Assembly: GCF_017876115.1 (NCBI RefSeq)
Contig: NZ_JAGINO010000004.1
Location: forward strand, 1 to 64,000
Length of the DNA stretch: 64,000 bases
Source: Azospirillum picis
Lineage (GTDB): Bacteria > Pseudomonadota > Alphaproteobacteria > Azospirillales > Azospirillaceae
Direction: 5' to 3'
The number at the start of each line of letters is the position of its first letter. Position 1 is the first letter of the stretch. The notes beneath the pieces are model-generated. The model was not told where the DNA came from. It made no database searches and saw nothing but the letters and a program-made list of their open reading frames with translations. Of the stretch, positions 44,515-53,056 are shown one piece after another. The position numbers and the translations under genes are program-made.

Positions 44515-45198
44515 TCAGAGCGCCTCTTCCGTCTGGAACAGCCGCTCGACCGCATCGGCGGTCTGCTGATAGTGGTCCCTCAGCGCCTCGACCGCTTCCT
44601 CGGCCTTGCGCTCGATCGCGCAGGTCATGATCCGCTCATGTTCGCGGACGACGTCGCGGTTCTGCTTCGGCACGCTGACCGACATCCGGCGGTAGCGGTC
44701 CGCCCGGACGAACAGTTTTCCGCACAGCTCGATCAGGATGGGCGAGCCGCAGGCCGAAATCAGGATGCGGTGGAAATCGGCATGCCGCTGCTCCCAATCC
44801 TCCCGCATCGCGGTCGGCAGGTCGTCGCGTTCCCGGGGCAGGCGCGCCATCAGGTGATGGGCGGCCAGCAGGTGGCCTTCCCATTCGGCGTCGCCATGCT
44901 CGATCGACAGGCGCAGGGCTTCGCCTTCCAGCAGCTTGCGGGCGTTGACGATGTCCAGCAGCTCCTCGACCGACAGCGGGGAGACCGAAAACCCGCGATG
45001 GTCGTCCGAGACCGTGAAGCCCTCGGCGGTCAGCCGCACCAGGGCCTCGCGCACCGGCGACACGCTCATCCCGCACAGGGCCTGCAACTCGGCGAAGCGC
45101 AGGCGCTGGCCGGGCTTCAGCGAGCCGGAGCGGATGGCCCGGTGGATGGCGGCATAGGCATCCGCGGCCAGCGTGCGTGCCTCGGCACGGTCCTTCAT
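44515..45198 (-). CDS. GntR-family regulator with FCD domain, divergent from FAH operon
   Basis: 227 residues. A winged helix (about 15-75; LRFAELQALCGMSVSPVREALVRLTAEGF) precedes a helical FCD domain (HADFHRILISACGSPILIELC and EHERIMTCAIERKAEEAVEAL). It is divergent from the FAH hydrolase-KdgT-SDR operon, 153 bases apart, with two palindromes between. It is therefore the natural regulator of the sugar-acid operon, sensing perhaps a 2-keto-3-deoxy acid. Confidence 0.85.
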   Translation of the reverse strand: MKDRAEARTLAADAYAAIHRAIRSGSLKPGQRLRFAELQALCGMSVSPVREALVRLTAEGFTVSDDHRGFSVSPLSVEELLDIVNARKLLEGEALRLSIEHGDAEWEGHLLAAHHLMARLPRERDDLPTAMREDWEQRHADFHRILISACGSPILIELCGKLFVRADRYRRMSVSVPKQNRDVVREHERIMTCAIERKAEEAVEALRDHYQQTADAVERLFQTEEAL

Positions 45199-45225
45199 GA
45201 CTGCTCCTTCCAGTTCATCGTCAAC

Positions 45226-45282
45226 ATTTTCGAAAATCCATGGATCGTTCGAAAAGCCGTTGACACCACGTATGATCCGTGG
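45226..45282. promoter_or_regulatory. Operator/promoter region between gntR and FAH hydrolase
   Basis: Contains ATTTTCGAAAAT (45226-45237, perfect palindrome), a TTGACA box at 45260-45265, and CCACG-N7-CGTGG (45266-45282) directly abutting it. A repressor on the last palindrome would cover the spacer of a plus-strand promoter. A well-spaced -10 is not obvious. Confidence 0.5.
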
Positions 45283-45351
45283 AAACTGTATGTTAACTCA
45301 GCGATCATCAAAAGACGACCGCTAAGTGGGCTGGTGTAAGGAGACGTCGCT

Positions 45352-46197
45352 TTGAAACTCGTTCGCTTCGGAGCCCCTGGCCAAGAAAAGCCGGGGTTGA
45401 TCGACAAGGATGGTCGCATCCGTGACTTGTCTTCGATTGTCGAGGACATCAACGGTCATTCCCTGAGCAGCAGCAGCCTGGAGAAAATCCGGTCGGCTGC
45501 GGTGTCCGACCTTCCCTTGGTTTCCGACGGCGTGCGGCTAGGACCCTGCGTGACCGGCGTCGGCAACTTCATCGCGGTCGGCCTGAACTATGCCGACCAT
45601 GCCGCGGAAAGCGGCATGCCGGTCCCGGCCGAGCCGGTGCTGTTCAACAAGGCGCCGTCCTGCATCGTCGGTCCGGATGACACCGTGCTGATCCCGCCGG
45701 GCTCCGAGAAGACCGATTGGGAGGTCGAGCTCGCGATCGTCATCGGCGAACGCGCCTCCTATGTGTCGGAAGCGGACGCGCTGAACCATGTGGCCGGCTA
45801 CTGCGTCTGCAACGACGTGTCGGAGCGGGCCTACCAGCTCGAGCGCGGCGGCGGGCAGTGGGCGAAGGGCAAGGGCTGCCCGACCTTCGGCCCGCTCGGC
45901 CCGTGGCTGGTCACCAAGGAGGAGGTGGAGGACGTCCACAACCTCGCCATGACGCTGACGGTGAACGGCGAGACCATGCAGAACGGCTCGACCCGGACGA
46001 TGGTCTTCAATGTGCCGTTCCTCGTTTCCCACATCTCGCAGTTCATGACGCTGATGCCGGGCGACGTCATCACCACCGGCACCCCGCCGGGCGTCGGCAT
46101 GGGGCAGAAGCCGCCGCGCTACCTGAAGGCCGGCGACACCATCCGCGTCGAGATCGAGGGGCTGGGCGTTCAGAACCAGCGTGTCGCCGCCACCTGA
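45352..46197 (+). CDS. Fumarylacetoacetate hydrolase-family 2,4-diketo-3-deoxy sugar acid hydrolase
   Basis: 281 residues of the FAH fold. Metal-binding and active-site pieces are [29 protein letters not shown] and [20 protein letters not shown], the last typical of the 2,4-diketo-3-deoxy-L-rhamnonate/fuconate hydrolases. These split the diketo acid into pyruvate and lactate. Translation starts at a TTG (45352) with AAGGAG 9 bases upstream; no ATG fits the family start [16 protein letters not shown]. It leads an operon with KdgT and an SDR. Because of the SDR partner, 2,4-diketo-3-deoxy-L-fuconate is the best substrate guess; ureidoglycolate-lyase-like activity is less likely. Confidence 0.82.
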   Translation: MKLVRFGAPGQEKPGLIDKDGRIRDLSSIVEDINGHSLSSSSLEKIRSAAVSDLPLVSDGVRLGPCVTGVGNFIAVGLNYADHAAESGMPVPAEPVLFNKAPSCIVGPDDTVLIPPGSEKTDWEVELAIVIGERASYVSEADALNHVAGYCVCNDVSERAYQLERGGGQWAKGKGCPTFGPLGPWLVTKEEVEDVHNLAMTLTVNGETMQNGSTRTMVFNVPFLVSHISQFMTLMPGDVITTGTPPGVGMGQKPPRYLKAGDTIRVEIEGLGVQNQRVAAT

Positions 46198-46418
46198 GCG
46201 GCGCAACAGGAACGTTGTTGCGGGCCACGCGGGTCGTGGCCCTGGTCCGGGAACGCGCAGGATGGACGGACGGTCCGCTCCACCCGCGCGTTGCCGCCCG
46301 TTGCTGCGGCGCGATCGCCGCAGCGACCAATTCCGCTGCCGACCATAAAGAAGCGGGGACACGCCCGGCGAGCGATGGCGCCCGCTCATCCATCCGAGAT
46401 TCGAGGAGGAAGCGCCCC

Positions 46419-47432
46419 ATGAACATAAAAGACAGGATTGACCGGCTCCCCGGCGGACTGATGCTGGTGCCGCTGCTGCTCGGCGCGCTGTGCAAGACCT
46501 TCGTTCCCGATGCGCCCGCCTATTTCAAGGGCTTCACCCAGGGGATCATGACCGGCGTGGTGCCGATCCTGGCCGTCTGGTTCTTCTGCATGGGTGCGTC
46601 CATCAAGCTGAGCGCCACCGGAACGGTGCTGCGCAAGTCGGGCACCCTGGTCCTCACCAAGCTGATCGCCGCCTGGATCATCGTGCTGGTGGCATCGCAG
46701 TTCATTCCAGTCGAGGGCATCCACAGCGGCATGTTCGCCGGCCTGTCGATCCTCGCCATCGTCTGCGCGATGGACATGACCAACGGCGGCCTCTACGCCT
46801 CGCTGATGCAGACCTACGGCACCAAGGAGGAAGCCGGCGCCTTCGTGCTGACCTCCATCGAGTCGGGTCCGCTGATGAGCATGATCATCCTCGGCGCATC
46901 CGGTGCCGCGCATTTCGAACCGCAGGTCTTCATCGGCGCGGTCCTGCCCTTCCTAGTCGGCTTCGCGCTGGGCAACCTGGATCCGAAGCTGCGCGCCCTG
47001 TTCGCGCCGGGCGGCCAGTTGATGATCCCGTTCTTCGCCTTCGCCCTCGGCAACACCATCAACCTGGGCACGCTGTTCTCCCCGCTGCTCGGGCTGGGGG
47101 TGATGCTGGCGCTCGCCGTCATCGTGCTGACCGGCATTCCGCTGATCCTGGCCGACAAGATCATCGGCCGCGGCACCGGGACCGCCGGCATCGCGGCCTC
47201 GTCCACCGCCGGCGCGGCAGCGGCCAACCCGGTGGCGATCGCCGCCGTGGCCCCGCAGTTCGCTCCCGCCGCAGCCGATGCCACGGTGCTGGTCGCCATC
47301 TGCATCATCGTGACCTCCATCGCCGTGCCGATCATCACCGGCCTCTGGTACAAGCGCTACGGCCAGGGCCGCGCCGAAACCGACCGTGCGGACGCGCCGG
47401 TGATGCCGCTGGGCGCCACGCCGGTCGATTGA
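46419..47432 (+). CDS. kdgT: 2-keto-3-deoxygluconate permease
   Basis: 337 residues with about 10 membrane segments and close agreement with KdgT along its length: [82 protein letters not shown], and [16 protein letters not shown]. KdgT imports 2-keto-3-deoxygluconate and related keto-deoxy acids with a cation. GAGGAGG lies 9 bases before the ATG. It sits between the FAH hydrolase and the SDR, so its cargo is probably the acid that those enzymes degrade. Confidence 0.93.
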   Translation: MNIKDRIDRLPGGLMLVPLLLGALCKTFVPDAPAYFKGFTQGIMTGVVPILAVWFFCMGASIKLSATGTVLRKSGTLVLTKLIAAWIIVLVASQFIPVEGIHSGMFAGLSILAIVCAMDMTNGGLYASLMQTYGTKEEAGAFVLTSIESGPLMSMIILGASGAAHFEPQVFIGAVLPFLVGFALGNLDPKLRALFAPGGQLMIPFFAFALGNTINLGTLFSPLLGLGVMLALAVIVLTGIPLILADKIIGRGTGTAGIAASSTAGAAAANPVAIAAVAPQFAPAAADATVLVAICIIVTSIAVPIITGLWYKRYGQGRAETDRADAPVMPLGATPVD

Positions 47433-47538
47433 GGCCGCCGCCCCGGTACCGCCCCCGGGTGCCGCCCCGGGTGCCGCCGACCACCACACCATTCCATAGT
47501 CGCCAATCCTTCCAGGGATCGTTTCAGGAGTGAGGACC

Positions 47539-48270
47539 ATGACCGGGAAACTAGCCGGCAAGACCGCCGTCATCACGGGTGCGGCACAGGGGATCGGGCG
47601 GACGACCGCCGAGCTCTTCGCCCGCGAAGGCGCCAGGGTGGTCGCCACCGACGTGAACGGGGCCAAGCTTTCCGAACTCGACGGGCAGGGCATCGAGACG
47701 CGGGTGCTGAACGTGCTCGACGATCAGGCCGTGCGCTCGGTTCTCGATGGCCTCGGCCGTGTCGACATCCTCTTCAACTGTGCCGGGGTGGTCCACAACG
47801 GCACGATCCTGGAGATGACCGACGAGGAACTGGAGTTCGCGCTCGACCTCAACGTCAAGGCGCTGGTCCGCACCACCAGGGCGGTGCTGCCGGGCATGCT
47901 GGAGCGCGGCGACGGCTGCATCATCAACATGTCGTCGGTGGCGTCCAGCGTGAAGGGGGTGCCCAACCGCTTCGCCTACACCACCAGCAAGGCGGCCGTC
48001 ATCGGGCTGACCAAGTCGGTCGCGGCCGACTATGTCGCCAAGGGCATCCGCTGCAACGCGATCTGCCCGGGAACGGTCGAATCGCCGTCGCTGCAGGAGC
48101 GGCTGTCCGCCCAGGGCGATTACGACAAGGCGCGCGCCGCCTTCATCGCCCGCCAGCCGATCGGCCGCATCGGCCGGCCGGAGGAGATCGCCGATCTGGC
48201 GCTCCACCTCGCCACCGCGACCTACACCACCGGCCAGATCCACATCATCGACGGTGGTTGGGCGATGTAA
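47539..48270 (+). CDS. SDR dehydrogenase, 2-keto-3-deoxy-L-fuconate dehydrogenase-like
   Basis: 243 residues. TGAAQGIGR cofactor loop, NCAGVVHNGTILEM, the distinctive NMSSVASSVKGVPNRFAY stretch (catalytic Ser and Tyr, then TTSKAAV) and CPGTVESPSLQERL place it with the fuconate/DHRS6 (BDH2) branch of SDRs. That branch includes 2-keto-3-deoxy-L-fuconate dehydrogenase, which oxidises the C4 hydroxyl to the 2,4-diketo acid hydrolysed by the FAH enzyme. The ATG at 47539 has CAGGAG 8 bases before it. The three-gene set (permease, dehydrogenase, hydrolase) forms a coherent sugar-acid route. Confidence 0.85.
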   Translation: MTGKLAGKTAVITGAAQGIGRTTAELFAREGARVVATDVNGAKLSELDGQGIETRVLNVLDDQAVRSVLDGLGRVDILFNCAGVVHNGTILEMTDEELEFALDLNVKALVRTTRAVLPGMLERGDGCIINMSSVASSVKGVPNRFAYTTSKAAVIGLTKSVAADYVAKGIRCNAICPGTVESPSLQERLSAQGDYDKARAAFIARQPIGRIGRPEEIADLALHLATATYTTGQIHIIDGGWAM

Positions 48271-48283
48271 GGGTCTGTCTCCG

Positions 48284-48333
48284 ACGGCATGCGGGCGGGC
48301 TCCGGAGGGTACCGGATCCCGCCCGCATGCCGT
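48284..48333. terminator. Bidirectional terminator hairpin
   Basis: ACGGCATGCGGGCGGG (48284-48299) and its exact complement CCCGCCCGCATGCCGT (48318-48333) form a 16-bp stem with an 18-base loop. It lies between the convergent SDR gene and deacetylase gene. The T-tract is short in both directions. Confidence 0.6.
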
Positions 48334-48363
48334 TTGCCCCGCCTGTCCTGAAGTTCGGCGGAG

Positions 48364-49293
48364 TCAGGCCGCCGCCAACGCCTTCAGGTGCGCCGCGCAC
48401 CCCTCGGCGAGGCCGACGGCGTCATAGCCGCCCTCCAGGGCCGAGACGACGCGGCCGCCGCAGACACGGTCGGCGACCTCCGCCAGCTTGCGGGTGACCC
48501 ACTCGAAATCCTCCGCCGTCAGCCCCAGTTGGGCCAGCGGGTCGCGCTTGTGGGCGTCGAACCCCGCCGAGATCAGCAGCAGGTCCGGTGCGAACGCCTC
48601 CAGCGCCGGCAGGATCGCGCGCTCCATCGCCTGGCGGAATTCGACGGTGCCGCTGTAGGGGGCCAGCGGCAGGTTCAGGATGTTGCCGTCCACCCCCCGT
48701 TCCCAGGAGTTGCCGGTGCCGGGATAGAGCGGCGACTGGTGGGTCGAGGCGAAGAACAGGTCGGGATCGTCGGCGAACATCGCCTGCGTGCCGTTGCCGT
48801 GATGGACGTCGAAGTCGACGACCGCCACCCGCTTCAGCCCGTGGACCTTGCGCGCCTGCTCCGCTCCCACCGCGATGTTGTTGAAGACGCAGAACCCCAT
48901 GGCGCGGGCCGGCTCGGCATGGTGGCCGCAGGGGCGCACCGCGCAGAACGCATTGGTCGCCTCGCCGGCCAGCACGGCGTCGACGGCGGCACACACCGAT
49001 CCGGCGGCGCGCAGGATGGCGCCGCGCGAGCCCGGCGACAGCAGCGTATCGCCGTCCAGCCGCTGGTAGCCGTCGGCCGGCACCGCGTCCAGCACCGCTT
49101 CGACATAGCGCCGCTCATGGACGCGGGCGAGCTGCTCGACGTCCGCCTCGGGGGCCTGCCGGCGTTCCAGCCCTCGGAACTCCGGCCGGTCGAGCACCTC
49201 CCAGACCACCGCCAGCCGCTCCGGCGCTTCCGGGTGGCCGGGACCGGTATCATGGGCGAAGCAGTCCTGATGAGTGAAGATCAGCGTTGTCAC
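48364..49293 (-). CDS. Histone deacetylase-family (acetylpolyamine amidohydrolase-like) deacetylase
   Basis: 309 residues of the class II HDAC/AcuC/AphA family. The zinc-binding set is VDFDVHHG (D162, H164) and AGFDAHKRDPL (D246); the proton-relay GHHAEPARAMGFC precedes it. Bacterial members remove acetyl groups from polyamines or acetyl-lysine. It faces the SDR gene tail to tail and is near a CBS gene, with no partner that reveals the substrate. Confidence 0.88.
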   Translation of the reverse strand: MTTLIFTHQDCFAHDTGPGHPEAPERLAVVWEVLDRPEFRGLERRQAPEADVEQLARVHERRYVEAVLDAVPADGYQRLDGDTLLSPGSRGAILRAAGSVCAAVDAVLAGEATNAFCAVRPCGHHAEPARAMGFCVFNNIAVGAEQARKVHGLKRVAVVDFDVHHGNGTQAMFADDPDLFFASTHQSPLYPGTGNSWERGVDGNILNLPLAPYSGTVEFRQAMERAILPALEAFAPDLLLISAGFDAHKRDPLAQLGLTAEDFEWVTRKLAEVADRVCGGRVVSALEGGYDAVGLAEGCAAHLKALAAA

Positions 49294-49375
49294 GGTCGGC
49301 GTCTCCCATGGAAAGGCACCGCCGGGCGGCCTGTCCCGGCAGTGCGCTTGCTGCCGCGCTGTGGACGCGTGCGGA

Positions 49376-49822
49376 TCAGTGGGCGTAGGCGGGCGTTTCC
49401 GCCGAAGGCTGCGCCACGCTTTCCAACTCCTGCAACTGGAGCTGCGTGAAGTCGCGCGCGCTGACGACGCCGATCAAATGCCCGTCCTCCAGCACCGGAA
49501 GATGGCGGATGTGGTGGTCGGCCATCAGACGGAGCGCGTGATGCAGGCTGTCCGACGGGGCGCAGGTCACCGGTTGCCGGGTCATCAGTTGTGAAACCGG
49601 CATCGACAGCAGCGAGGCGCCGCGTTCCAGCAGGGCATGGACGATGTCGCGCTCCGACAGGACGCCGGCCAGCGTGTTGCCCTCGGTCCGGCAGACCTCC
49701 TTGACGACGAGTGCGCTGATGTTCTCGGCCTTCATCAGGCGGATGGCTTCAGCGACGGTGGCACTCGTCCGGACGGCGACGACCCGGGCTTCCTTGGACT
49801 GGAGGATGTGTTCGACCTTCAT
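49376..49822 (-). CDS. CBS-domain protein, copy 1
   Basis: 148 residues made of two CBS domains (about 5-65 and 70-130) and nothing else. Each has the CBS core (ALVVKEVCRTEGNTLAGVLSERDIVHALL; HHIRHLPVLEDGHLIGVVSARDF). CBS pairs bind adenine nucleotides and usually regulate a partner enzyme or transporter. AGGAG lies 6 bases before the ATG. It closely resembles copy 2 at 55.2 kb. A TGGTATACCA site lies 82 bases upstream. Confidence 0.87.
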   Translation of the reverse strand: MKVEHILQSKEARVVAVRTSATVAEAIRLMKAENISALVVKEVCRTEGNTLAGVLSERDIVHALLERGASLLSMPVSQLMTRQPVTCAPSDSLHHALRLMADHHIRHLPVLEDGHLIGVVSARDFTQLQLQELESVAQPSAETPAYAH

Positions 49823-49903
49823 GGCATGTCTCCTGAACGGCCGGTGGCTGTTCGGCCGAAGCGGCTGATGGAACGGCGGAGTGGCGTCCTGTGATGATAG
49901 CGA

Positions 49904-49913
49904 TGGTATACCA
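49904..49913. promoter_or_regulatory. GntR-type operator candidate (CBS copy 1)
   Basis: Exact palindrome TGGTATACCA, 82 bases before the CBS protein start. The same 10-mer occurs at 51228-51237 and 53898-53907, all in intergenic DNA of this region. Confidence 0.65.
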
Positions 49914-50096
49914 AATACAGTACGCCACACAAACAGTTTCTGACCTCGACCTGTCGCGTGGCGGAATTGCCTTCCGCGCTGTTGGCCTTTTCGGAAGCAG
50001 CCTGTTTGGGAACGGAAGATCAGTGCAGCGATATGTGCGTTACGCATATCAAATAGCGAGCGGCATGCGGTATTTGCATAAGCGGCATCTTGTACC

Positions 50097-50107
50097 TTGT
50101 ATACCAA
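50097..50107. promoter_or_regulatory. GntR-type operator candidate (small protein)
   Basis: TTGTATACCAA, a near-palindrome keeping the GTATAC core, 93 bases before the small-protein start at 50200. Confidence 0.5.
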
Positions 50108-50199
50108 AAAACTTGATCCATATGCTGCGCTGCGTCATAAGCGTCTTGTCGCGTTCAAGCCTGCCAAGAAATCACCACCGAGACACCGGAGCGAAGAAC

Positions 50200-50421
50200 A
50201 TGTTGGAAATGCTGATCCTGGCCCTCGTGCTTTCCGTCTTCGGCGGAACGGTTCACCACATCCTGTCGCTGCAGGTGGCCGCCGCCGGCAAATCGGCCGG
50301 CGAGCGCGATTTCTCCGCTGCGCCCCTCCGGCTGGCGAACCCGACCGAGCAGGATTTGAAGGAGCAGGAGGACGAGCTTCCGTCCGGCCCATCCTGGGCG
50401 AGCTTCCCGCGCGCATTCTGA
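50200..50421 (+). CDS. Small membrane-associated protein, 73 residues
   Basis: The sequence begins MLEMLILALVLSVFGGTVHHILSLQ, a hydrophobic N-terminal segment that is an uncleaved anchor or signal sequence, then a polar, charged tail (EQDLKEQEDELPSG). No known domain is seen. CGGAG lies 10 bases upstream of the ATG and a strong terminator follows, so this is a well-bounded monocistronic gene. Because a TGGTATACCA-like site lies upstream, it may belong to the same regulon as the OxlT and CBS genes. Function unknown. Confidence 0.65.
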   Translation: MLEMLILALVLSVFGGTVHHILSLQVAAAGKSAGERDFSAAPLRLANPTEQDLKEQEDELPSGPSWASFPRAF

Positions 50422-50455
50422 CGTTCATCCCTTCCTCCGAAGGGCGCTCATCTTG

Positions 50456-50491
50456 AAAGGACGGCCAGCAAGGCCGTCCTTTCGCTTTTTT
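50456..50491 (+). terminator. Strong intrinsic terminator after the small protein
   Basis: Stem AAAGGACGGCC (50456-50466) with complement GGCCGTCCTTT (50472-50482), a 5-base loop (AGCAA), then CGCTTTTTT. Textbook rho-independent form. Confidence 0.88.
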
Positions 50492-50535
50492 GCGTCGGAG
50501 AATCCCGTGCCGTCGGCGGTTCAGGTGCCGGCGGT

Positions 50536-50979
50536 TCAGGTCAGCGGCAGCACGAGTTGGTAGCTTTTGATGGTCATCCGCTTGCGATGATAGAAGCGGT
50601 GCGCCTCGCCGCGCTGGACCCCGGATATGATCTCCATCTGGGCGCAGCCGCGCTCGCGCGCCTCGTTCGCCAGCCAGTCGAACAGCTTGTCGCCCAACCC
50701 GAACGAACGCTTGGCGGGGCTGGTCACCAGATCCTCCACATACATGTAGCGTCCGCGCGACAGCGTCTCGTGCACGCGGAAGCCGCCGCAGCCGGCGACC
50801 TCGCCGTCGATCTTCAGCAGGGCGAGGGTATAGCCGTCGTCCATTTGCCTGCGGATTTGCGCCCGGTAGGCCTCCGGATCCGTCATATGGGTCCGCAGTT
50901 CCTTAACGACCGGGTAGCTGGCGGCGATGTCGGCGTCGTCCTTCGCCATGACGATCTCGATGGTGGGTTGCTGGTCCAT
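50536..50979 (-). CDS. GNAT-family N-acetyltransferase
   Basis: 147 residues with the GNAT core: the strand-4 segment YMYVEDLVTSPAKRSFGLGDKLFDWL contains the acetyl-CoA pyrophosphate loop (RSFGLG, the Q/R-x-x-G-x-G/A variant), and FYHRKRM is typical near the C-terminus. It transfers acetyl from acetyl-CoA to an unknown amine. AAGGAG lies 9 bases before the ATG (50979). It diverges from OxlT copy 2, with TGGCATACCATATGCCA upstream of it. Confidence 0.83.
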   Translation of the reverse strand: MDQQPTIEIVMAKDDADIAASYPVVKELRTHMTDPEAYRAQIRRQMDDGYTLALLKIDGEVAGCGGFRVHETLSRGRYMYVEDLVTSPAKRSFGLGDKLFDWLANEARERGCAQMEIISGVQRGEAHRFYHRKRMTIKSYQLVLPLT

Positions 50980-51063
50980 GGCGGTCGGCTCCTTATGGAT
51001 ATGGGTTTTGCCGGAAGCTCCATGACGGGTGCCGTGCGCCCTGGGCAGCGCTGCCGCCATGTC

Positions 51064-51080
51064 TGGCATACCATATGCCA
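51064..51080. promoter_or_regulatory. GntR-type operator candidate (GNAT gene side)
   Basis: Perfect 17-base palindrome TGGCATACCATATGCCA (arms of seven around CCA), 85 bases upstream of the acetyltransferase start. Confidence 0.6.
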
Positions 51081-51227
51081 ACAGTTTGCCGGACCCTCAA
51101 ACCGGCCGTGATCGCTTTCCGCGTGCCGGAAAACCAAGCAGTCGACGTGGCTGCCGTCCGTGGCGTGAATGCAGACTCCCAAAACAGTTTGCCCCTTCCA
51201 CTAACCGCTTGCCAGGTTTTGGGCATC

Positions 51228-51237
51228 TGGTATACCA
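51228..51237. promoter_or_regulatory. GntR-type operator candidate (OxlT copy 2)
   Basis: Exact TGGTATACCA, upstream of OxlT copy 2 (start 51455). Flanked by CATC and TATTG; same core as the sites at 49.9 and 53.9 kb. Confidence 0.65.
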
Positions 51238-51454
51238 TATTGAAAATTCCAGATCGGTGCATACCATGCCGGCCTGGAAGGAGCGCAGACAGCGCCTCCC
51301 AGTAACGTGAAGCACGGCAGGGCCGCATACCCGCCGTGTATCGCGATGAACAAGTACCGCGCCTCAGCGCTGAAGTACCAAGCAAGCACCTAAGCATCAA
51401 AACAGAAGCGAAGCCCGATACGGAAGAGAACCGCTTCATAGGAGGAGATAGAAG

Positions 51455-52759
51455 ATGCAGCATGATAGTTCGGGGGCGCAGAGCGCACCGCTCGGCGGCC
51501 GCTGGATGCAGTTGGTCATCGGCGTGATTTGCATGTCGATGATTGCAAACCTGCAATATGGCTGGACGCTGTTCGTCAATCCGATCGAGGAGAAATATCA
51601 CTGGGGCCGTGCCGCCATCCAGGTCGCCTTCACCATCTTCGTCGTGACCGAGACCTGGCTGGTCCCCGTCGAAGGCTGGTTCGTCGATAAATTCGGCCCC
51701 CGCATCGTCGTCCTGATCGGTGGCGTTCTGTGCGCCCTGGCCTGGGTCATCAACTCGTTCGCGGACTCGCTGGCGCTGCTCTATATCGGCGCCGCCGTCG
51801 GCGGCATCGGTGCCGGCGGCGTGTACGGCACCTGCGTCGGCAATGCCTTGAAGTGGTTCCCCGACCGCCGCGGCCTCGCCGCCGGCCTGACTGCCGCCGG
51901 CTTTGGCGCGGGCTCCGCCCTGACGGTCGTGCCGATCGCCAACATGATCCAGACCTCCGGCTTCGAGCAGACCTTCCTGGTGTTCGGGCTGGGGCAGGGC
52001 CTGATCGTCTTCGCGCTGGCCTGGTTCCTGAAGGAACCGCATCCCGACCTGCTGCCGAAGACCAAGTCCAACATCGTGCAGAGCCGCCGCAGCTACACCC
52101 CGCAGGAGACGCTGAAGTCGCCGGTCTTCTGGGTGATGTACCTGATGTTCGTCATGGTCGCCGCCGGCGGTCTGATGGCCACGGCACAGCTCGGCCCGAT
52201 CGCCAAGGACTTCCACCTCGACGGCGCGCCGGTCAGCATCCTGGGCCTGACCCTGCCGGCGCTGACCTTCGCACTGACCATCGACCGCGTGCTGAACGGC
52301 GTGACCCGTCCCTTCTTCGGCTGGGTGTCCGACCATATCGGCCGCGAGAACACCATGTTCGTGGCCTTCGCCATCGAGGCCGTCGGCATCCTGGCGCTGA
52401 ACCATTGGGGCCAGAACCCGGTTGCCTTCGTCATCCTGACCGGCCTCGTGTTCTTCGCCTGGGGCGAGATCTACAGCCTGTTCCCGTCCTGCTGCGCCGA
52501 CAGCTTCGGGTCCAAGTTTGCGACGACCAACGCCGGCCTGCTCTATACCGCCAAGGGAACCGCGTCGCTGGTGGTCCCCTTCGCCAACGTGATCGTCTCC
52601 TCCACCGGAAGCTGGCAGGCGGTGTTCTTCTTCGCCGCCGCGGTCAACGCCATCGCCGCCTTCATGGCCCTGTTCATCCTGAAGCCGATGCGGGCCCGCC
52701 AGATCGCCGAGGATACCCGGCAGCCGGTCGGCAAGCTGGCGACCGAAGGGGCCGACTGA
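51455..52759 (+). CDS. OxlT-like MFS transporter (oxalate/formate antiporter family), copy 2
   Basis: 434 residues, closely similar to copy 1 over its length. The counterparts of the oxalate-binding Arg272 and Lys355 of Oxalobacter OxlT are present as R285 (VTRPFFGWVSD) and K367 (YTAKGTA). IRNLQYGW-like first segments and GTCVGNALKWFPDRRGLAAG match the OFA family. An ideal ribosome site (AGGAGGAGA) precedes the ATG. Likely regulated through the TGGTATACCA palindrome upstream. Transport of oxalate is suggested but other C2-C4 dicarboxylates are possible. Confidence 0.87.
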   Translation: MQHDSSGAQSAPLGGRWMQLVIGVICMSMIANLQYGWTLFVNPIEEKYHWGRAAIQVAFTIFVVTETWLVPVEGWFVDKFGPRIVVLIGGVLCALAWVINSFADSLALLYIGAAVGGIGAGGVYGTCVGNALKWFPDRRGLAAGLTAAGFGAGSALTVVPIANMIQTSGFEQTFLVFGLGQGLIVFALAWFLKEPHPDLLPKTKSNIVQSRRSYTPQETLKSPVFWVMYLMFVMVAAGGLMATAQLGPIAKDFHLDGAPVSILGLTLPALTFALTIDRVLNGVTRPFFGWVSDHIGRENTMFVAFAIEAVGILALNHWGQNPVAFVILTGLVFFAWGEIYSLFPSCCADSFGSKFATTNAGLLYTAKGTASLVVPFANVIVSSTGSWQAVFFFAAAVNAIAAFMALFILKPMRARQIAEDTRQPVGKLATEGAD

Positions 52760-53000
52760 CACCGGAGCGAAGGAGCGGGCCGAAGGAAAAGGGAGAGCCC
52801 GGTCTGTCGGGGGGCAGGCCGGCGGTCCCGATGAGGTCCGCGAATTCCTGAAGGGTGCAGACGAAACGAACCGACATCGCGGCCACCGCATTGGCCCCGG
52901 CGTCGGTTCGTTGCGTTTTCGGGAGCCGCATCCGTATGGACCGCGTCATTCGCGCGGAGCAAGCCGGCGTGGAACACCGAGAGCCGCTTCAAAGGCTGAT

Positions 53001-53016
53001 ATTCTGTATACAGAAT
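53001..53016. promoter_or_regulatory. GTATAC-core palindrome upstream of the TauE/SafE gene
   Basis: Perfect 16-base palindrome ATTCTGTATACAGAAT, 41 bases before the transporter start at 53057. It keeps the GTATAC core but has different flanks from the TGGTATACCA sites, so it may bind the same or a related FCD regulator. Confidence 0.55.
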
Positions 53017-53056
53017 ACGAAAGCGGATGTCAACTCGTTTGGAAGGAGGGGCGGGC

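Larger units (their letters stand above)
49823..50199. other. Divergent promoter region, CBS gene and small protein
   Basis: About 375 bases, less GC rich than the surroundings, with TGGTATACCA near the CBS gene and TTGTATACCAA near the small-protein gene. A GCATGCGGTATTTGCAT element lies between them. It looks like a true regulatory region for two divergent genes; no gene is recognised in it. Confidence 0.5.
50980..51454. other. Divergent promoter region of GNAT and OxlT copy 2
   Basis: About 475 bases. It holds two regulator-like palindromes, TGGCATACCATATGCCA (51064-51080) and TGGTATACCA (51228-51237), and a further half-site-like GCATACCATGC at 51260-51270. The octamer ACAGTTTG occurs at 51081 and 51184. 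No gene is recognised. Confidence 0.55.
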
